Shown here: in pieces, positions 17,182 to 24,671 of the stretch
Layout of the letters: every line of letters starts with the position of its first letter
Numbering within the stretch: position 1 is the stretch's first letter
Source: JADFGZ01 sp965222345
GTDB lineage: Bacteria; Acidobacteriota; Terriglobia; 2-12-FULL-54-10
Direction of reading: 5' to 3'
Assembly: GCA_965222345.1 (NCBI GenBank)
Contig: CBDCTS010000004.1
Coordinates: forward strand, 434,001-498,000
DNA: 64,000 nucleotides
Made by a program: the position numbers and the translations under genes
The notes under the pieces: generated by a model
Databases searched by the model: none
The model's input: the letters and a program-made list of their open reading frames with translations, nothing else
Told to the model about the DNA's origin: nothing

Positions 17182-17825
17182 GTTTCTCCCTTGTCGCACA
17201 GCCAGAGGATATGGCCGTTCCTTGCGAGGCGAGCGTCCGAGCAGCTTCGTTGCTGTCGGCAGGCCGGGCGAAAGCGCCTACGACCTGGCAGAAACGGAAC
17301 GCTGCTTCCCTCTTGCAGGAAACTATCATTGTAGCGCAGGTGCTCTGCCTGGCGGTAACAGCTTTCCGGCTCCGGGGCGTAAAGGAATCCCGACATTTCC
17401 ACATCCAACCCGGATGCAGATGCAGATGCTGGTTGCGGTTCAGCGTGATCTGACCGATATCTGGCTACCATCCAGGGTGAGAGATCCCATCACAGCCAGG
17501 GGCTGTGAACACGGACGCGGTTCAGTGCCCCTATCGGCGCGGGTGGCATGGGAAGCTAGGAGAGTATTAAATCTGTGCGTTGGAAGATGAGGTATAATCT
17601 GTTGGGGAGCAAGCGGGCGAGGGTACTTGAGCCCATCCATTTGTTTCAGGAAGTCCCCGTCTGTGGAAGAAAGGCCTTTTTGTTGGCCTGGCACTGGATT
17701 TTGGATGCTTCCGAAATCTAAATATAGGAATGCAATTCCCCAGGCGCAAACACCAAGGTGCGCGAAAAGGGTCATCCAGTGGATTGCGGCTCTGCCAGCG
17801 AAAGCACCAAAACGGAGGTGGTCCA
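17182..17825. other. Divergent intergenic region, no gene recognised
   Basis: 640 bases between the receptor (-) and the metallo-hydrolase (+). Short frames occur but none resembles a protein, and I found no convincing promoter pair or RNA. The ribosome-binding site GGAGG (17814-17818) of the next gene is at its right end. Confidence 0.4.
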
Positions 17826-18779
17826 GTGAACTCTAAAGGAATGCCTGAGGCGGTTGCCTTTCGCCGCATCGCTTGCCGAACAATCCTGTGCCGGGCAATC
17901 CTCTGCCGAACGATCCTGGCTGGCGTCGTTATTTTTCTCACGGCCGGATTACGGCTGCCGGCACAGACGCCCGCGGACACGGGCCCGGATAGTCCCTACC
18001 GCACCGAGCACGCCGAGCCCTTCCGAATTATCGGCAACATCTACTACGTGGGGGACACGCTGCACATCACCACTTACCTCATCACAACTCCGGAAGGACA
18101 TATCCTCCTCGACACCGGTTATGAGGAATCGGTGCCGGGCATTCGGCAAAACGTTGAGAAACTCGGCTTCCAGATGCGAGACGTCAAACTTATGATCAGC
18201 AGCCATGCGCATCACGACCACATCGGCGGGCACGCGCTGATGAAGGAGGTGACCGGCGCGACGGTGCTGGCTACGGCGGCCGACGCGGAGGTTATCGAAA
18301 CGGGCGGCGAGGCGGACTTTCGCGACTCAGGGCTGTGGAAGCCGGCGGAAGTGGACCGAACTATTCAGGACAGGGAAGAAATCCGGCTCGGCGGCACGGT
18401 TTTGACGGCCCGCCTGACTCCCGGCCACACCAAGGGTTGCACTACGTGGACCATGGTCGCCGAAGAGGACGGCCAAAAATACAACGTCGTTTTCGTCTGC
18501 GGCATGAGGGTGAACACGGGGCTGCCCCTGGTCGGGAATCCAAAATATCCGAACAGCGTGGAAGATTTTACCAACTCCTTTGCGGCACTGAAGAACTTGC
18601 CTTGCGACGTCTTCCTCGGAGCGCACGGATATTGGTTTGGGATACAGGAAAAGCTCCAACTCATGAAGCAGGACGCCAGCGTGAATCCGTTTATTGATCC
18701 GGAAGGATACCGGGCTTACATCGATGAATACGAGCGCGCCTTCCTCGATCAACTGCGCAGCGAGCGCAGGACACGCTGA
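17826..18779 (+). CDS. Subclass B3-like metallo-beta-lactamase-fold hydrolase, exported, copy 1
   Basis: 317 residues from the GTG at 17826, which has GGAGG 7 bases upstream; the ATG at 17841 lacks spacing. The signal peptide contains a threefold 15-bp tandem repeat coding CRTIL-CRAIL-CRTIL. The zinc motif SHAHHDHIGG (H127, H129, D131, H132) is followed by LTPGHTKGCTTW (third histidine) and LGAHGYWF (last histidine), the B3 arrangement without a cysteine ligand. B3 enzymes hydrolyse beta-lactams, but many environmental relatives have other lactone or ester substrates, and resistance should not be assumed. A paralogue at 41874 shares about the whole length. Follows the receptor and precedes msrP on the same strand. 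Confidence 0.85.
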   Translation: MNSKGMPEAVAFRRIACRTILCRAILCRTILAGVVIFLTAGLRLPAQTPADTGPDSPYRTEHAEPFRIIGNIYYVGDTLHITTYLITTPEGHILLDTGYEESVPGIRQNVEKLGFQMRDVKLMISSHAHHDHIGGHALMKEVTGATVLATAADAEVIETGGEADFRDSGLWKPAEVDRTIQDREEIRLGGTVLTARLTPGHTKGCTTWTMVAEEDGQKYNVVFVCGMRVNTGLPLVGNPKYPNSVEDFTNSFAALKNLPCDVFLGAHGYWFGIQEKLQLMKQDASVNPFIDPEGYRAYIDEYERAFLDQLRSERRTR

Positions 18780-18900
18780 ACCCAAAATGCCGGCAACCTA
18801 ACGCGCGAGCCGGCACAATCACCGGGAGGAGCTCAGCGGGATTTGGCGGGCTTCCGGCTCCCTCCTGGGAAGCGGCCCAGAAAGCAGGATGAGGCGAGGC

Positions 18901-19836
18901 ATGGCGAACATCAGGATTCCAAAAGTCTGGGAAATTCCAGAGCGGCAGGCGACTCCGGAGCGAACTTTTTTGAACCGGAGAAAGTTTCTGGCTGCCCTCG
19001 GCTTGACGGCGATTGGAACCACGGGAATCCTCGCCAGCCGTTTCTGGAGAAGAGAGAGCCTTTACCCAGCGGAACGAAATACCGCCTTCCAGCTTGACCG
19101 TCCCATCACCGATGAGCTGATAGCGACTCGTTACAACAACTTTTATGAGTTCAGCAGCCAGAAAGACATGGTCTGGAAGCTCGTGGACCGGTTTCAGACT
19201 GAACCCTGGACGATCCAAATCACCGGCTTGGTGAGCAAGCCGCAGACGCTGGATCTGTTCAAGCTGATCCGCCAGCTTCCGCTGGAAGAACGACTGTACC
19301 GGCATCGTTGCGTGGAAGCGTGGTCCATGGCGGTTCCGTGGACCGGCTTCCCGTTCAAAACCTTGATTGACCGGGTGCAACCAACCTCGGCTACCCGGTT
19401 TGTTCGCTTGTTGTCTTTTTTCCGCCCGGAGGAGGCTCCGGTTCAAAAACAGCAACCCGATTATCCCTGGCCGCAATCCCAGGGCTTGACCCTGGCCGAG
19501 GCTAGGAATGAACTGGCCTTTCTGGTTACAGGGATGTATGGTCACGAACTCCCCAAGCAAAACGGCGCGCCAATCCGCTTGGCGGTGCCCTGGAAATACG
19601 GCTTTAAGAGCCTCAAATCAATCGTGGCGATGGAGTTCATCGCTGAACAGCCCCGAACGTTTTGGAATGAGATAGCGCCCCACGATTTTCACTTCACAGC
19701 GAACGTGAACCCCGGCGTCCCTCACATGGGCCGGTCCCAGGCCACAGAAACAGACATCGGCACGGGGGAGATTCGTCCGACCCTTTTGTATAACGGCTAC
19801 GGCCCCTTCGTCGCTCATCTCTACGAGAAGTCCTGA
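18901..19836 (+). CDS. msrP: Periplasmic methionine-sulfoxide reductase catalytic subunit MsrP
   Basis: 311 residues from the ATG at 18901 (GAGGCGAGG upstream; ATG 18889 is also possible). A twin-arginine signal NRRKFLAALGLTAIG (about 25-39) is followed by the oxidoreductase molybdopterin fold: EPWTIQITGLVSKPQTLDLF, the molybdenum-ligating cysteine in RHRCVEAWSMAVPWTGFPF (C137), APIRLAVPWKYGFKSLKSI and the ending GEIRPTLLYNGYGPFVAHLY. The family reduces methionine sulfoxide in oxidised periplasmic proteins. Length matches E. coli MsrP (about 330). Its usual partner, the haem membrane protein MsrQ, is not next door, so electrons must come from a gene elsewhere or another donor. Confidence 0.95.
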   Translation: MANIRIPKVWEIPERQATPERTFLNRRKFLAALGLTAIGTTGILASRFWRRESLYPAERNTAFQLDRPITDELIATRYNNFYEFSSQKDMVWKLVDRFQTEPWTIQITGLVSKPQTLDLFKLIRQLPLEERLYRHRCVEAWSMAVPWTGFPFKTLIDRVQPTSATRFVRLLSFFRPEEAPVQKQQPDYPWPQSQGLTLAEARNELAFLVTGMYGHELPKQNGAPIRLAVPWKYGFKSLKSIVAMEFIAEQPRTFWNEIAPHDFHFTANVNPGVPHMGRSQATETDIGTGEIRPTLLYNGYGPFVAHLYEKS

Positions 19837-20142
19837 CCACGTTGCGCCGGATAGAGTTTGGTTCGGAGTTGTGAAGGTTCGGCAACTTGCCAGCGGTGAT
19901 CCGGTTTCCGATGATCGGTTCACTGGCTGCAGATCACCGAGAGATAGGCCTGGAAGTTCAGGCGGGCGCAATGCCACCGGGAAGAAACCTGTTGGGAATT
20001 CGAGCTTGAGACCGCAGGCCGACTGGCGTATTCTTTTGCTTTCCGGAGCGGCTCAAAACCGGGCATCCCGGTTTGCCTTTATTGAGTTTGATGTACCCGA
20101 GTTCAGCTACCGGTTTCCATGCACAACGGAAAGGAGCAGCCA
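19837..20142. other. Intergenic region, nothing recognised
   Basis: 306 bases between msrP and the hydrolase; no reading frame, repeat or clear promoter found. The ribosome-binding site AAGGAG (20130-20135) belongs to the next gene. Confidence 0.4.
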
Positions 20143-21516
20143 ATGCACAGTTTCTGTTTCAGAGCCGCCGCCGCGCTGGCGCTTGCGGTTCTTGGAGTTC
20201 ACGCCTTACGAGCCCAAGGGACCGGCGAAGAGCAAATTATCCAAATGCTCCAGCAGGATCAGCCCTACCACGCAGTATCGCCGGAGTTGTTTGAACAGCT
20301 TGGCTGGGACCTGCCGGACGGAGGCTCACAGGTCAAGGCGCTTGCCGATGCGGCGCCAGGCGGCACCCTGGACCCCCGTCAGCTTGAAACCTTACCTGCG
20401 GATCAGCTGGGTTACCGGGCCAAGTGGCACGAGGTGCGCTTCAACGTTTACGGTTTGGATTGGGATATTCCGGGACTGCACCTGACGCCAAACAATCCGC
20501 TGCCGGGGATGCCGACGCTGGTGATCATTCATGGCGGCTCGGGGAACTGGTACGAGTTTTTTCTGGATTCTTTGAACCAGCCGGGGCTGGGACAGTACCT
20601 GGCGCAAAAGATTCCGGTGCTGCTGGCAACGATTCCGGGCAACTACCGGCATGGAGGATGGACGGAAACCGAATATGAGAAGCGGACTCCCGGCTACTTG
20701 CTGGATCGCGATGTCTCGGCAGAGGAACTGAAAATTCGCAATGCGGTCTATACCTTCCGAGTGGTGGCCGACGCGGTGAAGCATCTGGTGGAAACGGTAA
20801 CGACCGGTCCCGTCGTACTGTTCGGCCATTCTACCGGAGGAGAAATCCAGTTCATTTTGAAGGATTCCAGCCTCCAGGACCGCATGCAGGGACTTTCGCT
20901 CGGCTGGGGCACCGGCGGACCGGCGGGTCTGGACAGCATGCGCGCGTTCCGGGGAGTCAGAAGCGCTGACGACTACCTGGACGTGTGGGAAATCCGGCCG
21001 CGCCCCGCGGAAGGATATTCACGCGGTTACCTTGGCCCTCTCAATCCGGTTTGGAACCCAGACGAGTCCAGACTGGCGATGGCCCAGCGCTGGATCGCCC
21101 TGGAGGAGCGCCGCAAGCCGCTGTTCAAACAGCCCCTACAGGACATGGAGCACAACAGCGCCAGCAACCTCCGTGAACATGTGGCATCGCAGATTCGGCA
21201 GACCCTGCAAGGGAATTCATTCAGCGTCAACCCGGATGAGGTCGTCGCCGATCTGTTTTCCACCATGCGCTCGGCAGTCACCGGTTACCAGAAGATGATC
21301 TGGACTACGTCGAAACTCGACGACGGACACTGGGACCCGGATATCTCCAAGGCCAGGGAGCTTCTTGTCGCGAATGAGTTCCGGAAGAACAATCCAAATA
21401 TCCCGGTCAGAGTGCTGCTGTTCGATGTTCCCATGACCCATTTCGGGCACGTCGAGAAACCACGCCAGTTGGCGGGAGGGTTGCTGGCGGCGCTGCAATG
21501 GCTGGTGCAACCTTAG
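20143..21516 (+). CDS. Exported alpha/beta-hydrolase fold protein
   Basis: 457 residues from the ATG at 20143 (AAGGAGC 7 bases upstream). MHSFCFRAAAALALAVLG is a signal peptide cleaved near LRAQG. The hydrolase core starts with a strand and oxyanion loop TLVIIHGGSGNWYEFF (about 125-140), the nucleophile elbow VVLFGHSTGGEIQF (S230) and a C-terminal histidine in MTHFGHVEKPRQ; the acid is probably in DGHWDPD. The first 100 residues and the long insert after the elbow are not typical of esterases I know. Reaction unknown; an ester, lactone or peptide bond is likely. It stands between msrP and the inverted ankyrin cassette, 110 bases from the convergent ankyrin gene. Confidence 0.75.
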   Translation: MHSFCFRAAAALALAVLGVHALRAQGTGEEQIIQMLQQDQPYHAVSPELFEQLGWDLPDGGSQVKALADAAPGGTLDPRQLETLPADQLGYRAKWHEVRFNVYGLDWDIPGLHLTPNNPLPGMPTLVIIHGGSGNWYEFFLDSLNQPGLGQYLAQKIPVLLATIPGNYRHGGWTETEYEKRTPGYLLDRDVSAEELKIRNAVYTFRVVADAVKHLVETVTTGPVVLFGHSTGGEIQFILKDSSLQDRMQGLSLGWGTGGPAGLDSMRAFRGVRSADDYLDVWEIRPRPAEGYSRGYLGPLNPVWNPDESRLAMAQRWIALEERRKPLFKQPLQDMEHNSASNLREHVASQIRQTLQGNSFSVNPDEVVADLFSTMRSAVTGYQKMIWTTSKLDDGHWDPDISKARELLVANEFRKNNPNIPVRVLLFDVPMTHFGHVEKPRQLAGGLLAALQWLVQP

Positions 21517-21626
21517 GCCAATTTCAGAATTGCTGTGAAGTGCGTGGGGGGGGCTCCAAGCCGTGACAGGAATGGAGCGGTCAGCCTAGCTTTGGTGGGT
21601 TACTTTGGCGTCTGGAGACCGCTTGC

Positions 21627-23252
21627 CTACTCGCCGGAGCGGTCTCTATACTCACCGGTAAATGGGGTGGCACCCAATTCGACAAGCAACTCCGCCGTTT
21701 CCTCGTGCCCGCCGGGCCTGCGGAACCGGTCGTCGTACCTACCGCCCTCGATCTGCCGGTACACCCTGCCTTCCGGGTCGCCCAGCGCGATGCTCAGCGG
21801 CGTCTGACCGTACTTGTCTATTGCGTCCAGGTCAGCGCCCTGTTCCGCCAGGAAGCGAATCATTTCATTCCATCCTAGATATGCCGCCGCATGCAGCGGA
21901 GTCCGTCCGTCACCATCTATGGGCTGATTGACGTCGCCTCCCAACTCCACCGCCAGCTTAGTGGCTTCCAGAGCGCTCTTCTCATCGCGTTTCCTGAGCT
22001 CGGTGCCCACCCCTGCCGCCACCATCAACGGGGTCACACCGCCTAACGTTGTCATTTTCGGATCGGCTCGCCCTTCCACCAGGATGCGCATGGCGGCGGT
22101 ATCGCCGGATGCGGTCGCCAACATAAACGGGGTTGCACCGACCGGGTCTACTTGGGGAAAATCCTCACTGGCGCGGGCAAGAAACGGGTGGTCAAGATTC
22201 GGGAAGCTCTTCGCAATTCGAGCGTTCGGATCCGCTCCATGTGCCAGTAGTGCCTTCACCAATTCCGGCATGTTGGGCCGCTCCCAGCCGAAACGGTCCG
22301 TGGATGAAGGCTTGGCGCCCATCAGGGTCAACAATCCTTCGTGCAGCGCGTAGTGCAAAGCAGTAGCTCCATAGCCATCTTTTGCATTCGGGTCCGCGCC
22401 CTGCTGCAGCAGAAACATGGCGAGCTTTTCGTGGCCGCTGGCCGTCGCCAACACCAAAGCGCTGCCGTTTTCCGGCGTGGACTCATTCACGTCCGCTCCC
22501 GCTTCCAGCAAGATCCGGGCAGAGTCCACATCACCCTGCTGGGCAGCAAACATCAACGGCGTGAATCCACCCTTCGTCTTGGGAAAATGGGCCGTCGTCG
22601 GGTGGTTGAATCCTAATGGGCCGGGGGTTTCTATAATAAACGGTTCCGGCAATGGGATCGTCTTGGAACGGGCATGTACGTCCGCGCCGTGCTCCACCAG
22701 AGCCCGCACGATCTCGGGGTATCGTTCCGCCGCCGCCCACATCAAAGCCGTCTGCTCCTCCTGAGTTTCGGTCACGTTCACGTCCGCTCCGTGGGCGAGC
22801 AGCGATTTCACCGCCTCGACCGTGCCCGTGCTCGCGCACGTCATGAGCGGCGTCTCTCCGGTCCATTGGGCGACGTTGGGGTCCGCCCCGGCCGCGAGCA
22901 GCTTCTCCACCATGGCAGCGTTCCGGTTGGTGCAGGCCAGCGAGAGCGGAGTGACGCCATAGTCGTTTGCCGCGCTCACGTCGGCGCCGGCGCGGATCAG
23001 CAGTTCAGCCGTCTCCAGGTTATCCCGGTAGGCCGCCCAGGCCAGCGCCGTTGCTCCATCTGCCTGGGCCGCGTTCACATCGACATTTTCTTGCAACAGA
23101 GAAAGCACGGCCTCCTGGTCGCCCTGTTTGACCGCCTCAACCAACCGAAGATCATTGTCGGCGGCCGTCAGCCCGGCAACTGAAAACAGAATCGCCAGAC
23201 ACCAGCCACCCAAGACTTTGGCATGGACACCCATGCCCCTCTCTGCTTTCAT
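21627..23252 (-). CDS. Exported ankyrin-repeat protein, left cassette
   Basis: 541 residues: a signal peptide (VLGGWCLAILFSVAGLTAAD) and then about eleven ankyrin repeats, seen as T-[AP]-L-x-x-A-A plus x-L-L-x-x-G-A-D-[VP]-N pairs from residue 35 to 510 (AKDGYGATALHYALHEGL, GRTPLHAAAYLGWNEM). There are irregular insertions near 200-225 and 320-370. The repeats are protein-binding scaffolds; no catalytic domain is visible. It is the third gene of the minus-strand DUF1592-DUF1552 cassette (48 bases after DUF1552), mirrored by the gene at 31805. AAAGGAAAG precedes the ATG at 23252; an in-frame ATG at 23234 is an alternative start. Confidence 0.88.
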   Translation of the reverse strand: MKAERGMGVHAKVLGGWCLAILFSVAGLTAADNDLRLVEAVKQGDQEAVLSLLQENVDVNAAQADGATALAWAAYRDNLETAELLIRAGADVSAANDYGVTPLSLACTNRNAAMVEKLLAAGADPNVAQWTGETPLMTCASTGTVEAVKSLLAHGADVNVTETQEEQTALMWAAAERYPEIVRALVEHGADVHARSKTIPLPEPFIIETPGPLGFNHPTTAHFPKTKGGFTPLMFAAQQGDVDSARILLEAGADVNESTPENGSALVLATASGHEKLAMFLLQQGADPNAKDGYGATALHYALHEGLLTLMGAKPSSTDRFGWERPNMPELVKALLAHGADPNARIAKSFPNLDHPFLARASEDFPQVDPVGATPFMLATASGDTAAMRILVEGRADPKMTTLGGVTPLMVAAGVGTELRKRDEKSALEATKLAVELGGDVNQPIDGDGRTPLHAAAYLGWNEMIRFLAEQGADLDAIDKYGQTPLSIALGDPEGRVYRQIEGGRYDDRFRRPGGHEETAELLVELGATPFTGEYRDRSGE

Positions 23253-23300
23253 TCCGTTTCTTTCCTTTCATTGACCGGCCAGGATTTCCCCTCCGGGAAT

Positions 23301-24671
23301 TTACGCGGAGAGGCCTTCCAGTTTTCCGGTGGCGTCGCTGCCCTCGCGGAGGTAACCCTCTTCGGAAACCCCTAACATGTCCAGCACCGCCAAGTGCAGA
23401 TTCGAAAACGGCAGCTCGGGATAACGGATGTGACGCCCTCCCTTGATCCGGCCTCCTCCTCCCCCCACCAGCAGGGTAGGCACGTTGTTGTGCCAATGCA
23501 GGTTGCCGTCGCTCAGCGCGCTGCCGCTGACGATGATCGAATTGTCCAGCAGCGAGCCATCACCGTCAGGCGTGGATCGCATCTTCTCCAGAAAATACGC
23601 GATCAACTCGGATTGATAGTGGTCGATCACCTCCAACGTCGCTATCGGCGCGGCCATTTGCTTGTGGTGCGACAAGGAGTGGTGCCCATCTTGAGCGCCG
23701 ATCTCACGGTAGGTCCGGTTGGTGCCTTCGTGGCCCATCATGAAGGTGATGACGCGGGTCAGGTCGGTCTGGTAGGCCAGCAGCATCAAATCAAAGATCA
23801 CCTTGGCATGTTCCGCATACGTCCCGGGGATGCCAGCGGGCCGTTCCATCGTCGGCTGGTCCTGCGCAGAGTCTTGTTCCCCGGAGAAGGCTGTTTTTTC
23901 CGCCACCTGGATGCGCCGCTCGATATCCCGAATGGCTTCGAGGTATTCGGTGAGCTTGTACCGGTCGCTCGAACCAACCGCCCCCATCATGCGAGCCACG
24001 CGCCGCGTCACCGAATCGAGGATGCTGCCTTGCTTCTTAATGCGGCGAATCAACGCTGCCGGGTCCGTGCTGTCCGTGTCTCCAAACATACGCTCGAACA
24101 CCTTGCGCGGGTTGTTCTCGGTCGGGAGCGGCGTCAGGGGGCCGGCCCAGGAGATTGTGCTGCGGTAATAGCCGGAATAGTCGGCTTCGTTTCCGCCGGC
24201 AAACTCCGCCGGGTCCAGACCGAGCTCGAGCGACCTCAGTTGGGTGTGCTTGGCGGTTTTTCTGGCCACGACTTGGTCCACCGAAATTCCCAGCGACTTG
24301 TTCGGCGCCGGATGAACGCCCGTCAGATAGGCGGCGGAGGGACGCGCATGGGTTCCCCCTCTTTCACCCGGCAATGGATCGGCGGCCTTGATGTTGAGTC
24401 CGCTCAGCACCAGGAATTGATCCCGAAACGGAGCCAGCGGTTCCAGAGACGGGGTCATCTCATATGAGGAACCCTCCGTCTTCGGCAACCACTTGTCCAT
24501 TATTCTCCCGACCGGAACATAGACATATCCCAGGCGGACCGGCGGTTTCGCCGCCGTGTTGCCAGCGGCTGCGAGCGCAGGGACCATAGAGTCCAGCATC
24601 GGCAGAGCCAGCGCCGTGCCGGCGCCGCGCAAAAATGTGCGCCGAGGGATAGCTTTCTTGAATATCATCAT
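23301..24671 (-). CDS. Tat-exported DUF1552 protein, left cassette
   Basis: 456 residues. The N-terminus MMIFKKAIPRRTFLRGAG is a twin-arginine signal followed by the hydrophobic TALALPMLDSMVPALAAA, so the folded protein is exported. The rest fits DUF1552: VRLGYVYVPVGRIMDKWLP, LVLSGLNIKAADPLPGERGG, SISVDQVVA-like GISVDQVVARKTAKHTQLRS, and DGDGSLLDNSIIVSGSALSD before the DLLMG-like ending. The family is related in plan to DUF1501 and accompanies DUF1592 cytochromes in Planctomycetes, Verrucomicrobia and Acidobacteriota; its activity is unknown. Translation is coupled to the upstream gene: ATGATG overlaps its TGA, and GAGGAGG lies within the preceding coding sequence. Confidence 0.88.
   Translation of the reverse strand: MMIFKKAIPRRTFLRGAGTALALPMLDSMVPALAAAGNTAAKPPVRLGYVYVPVGRIMDKWLPKTEGSSYEMTPSLEPLAPFRDQFLVLSGLNIKAADPLPGERGGTHARPSAAYLTGVHPAPNKSLGISVDQVVARKTAKHTQLRSLELGLDPAEFAGGNEADYSGYYRSTISWAGPLTPLPTENNPRKVFERMFGDTDSTDPAALIRRIKKQGSILDSVTRRVARMMGAVGSSDRYKLTEYLEAIRDIERRIQVAEKTAFSGEQDSAQDQPTMERPAGIPGTYAEHAKVIFDLMLLAYQTDLTRVITFMMGHEGTNRTYREIGAQDGHHSLSHHKQMAAPIATLEVIDHYQSELIAYFLEKMRSTPDGDGSLLDNSIIVSGSALSDGNLHWHNNVPTLLVGGGGGRIKGGRHIRYPELPFSNLHLAVLDMLGVSEEGYLREGSDATGKLEGLSA

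Noticed and set aside
17826..18779. Calling the metallo-hydrolases antibiotic-resistance genes
   Set aside because: They have B3-type zinc motifs, but environmental relatives often act on other substrates, and the sequence alone does not show beta-lactam hydrolysis.
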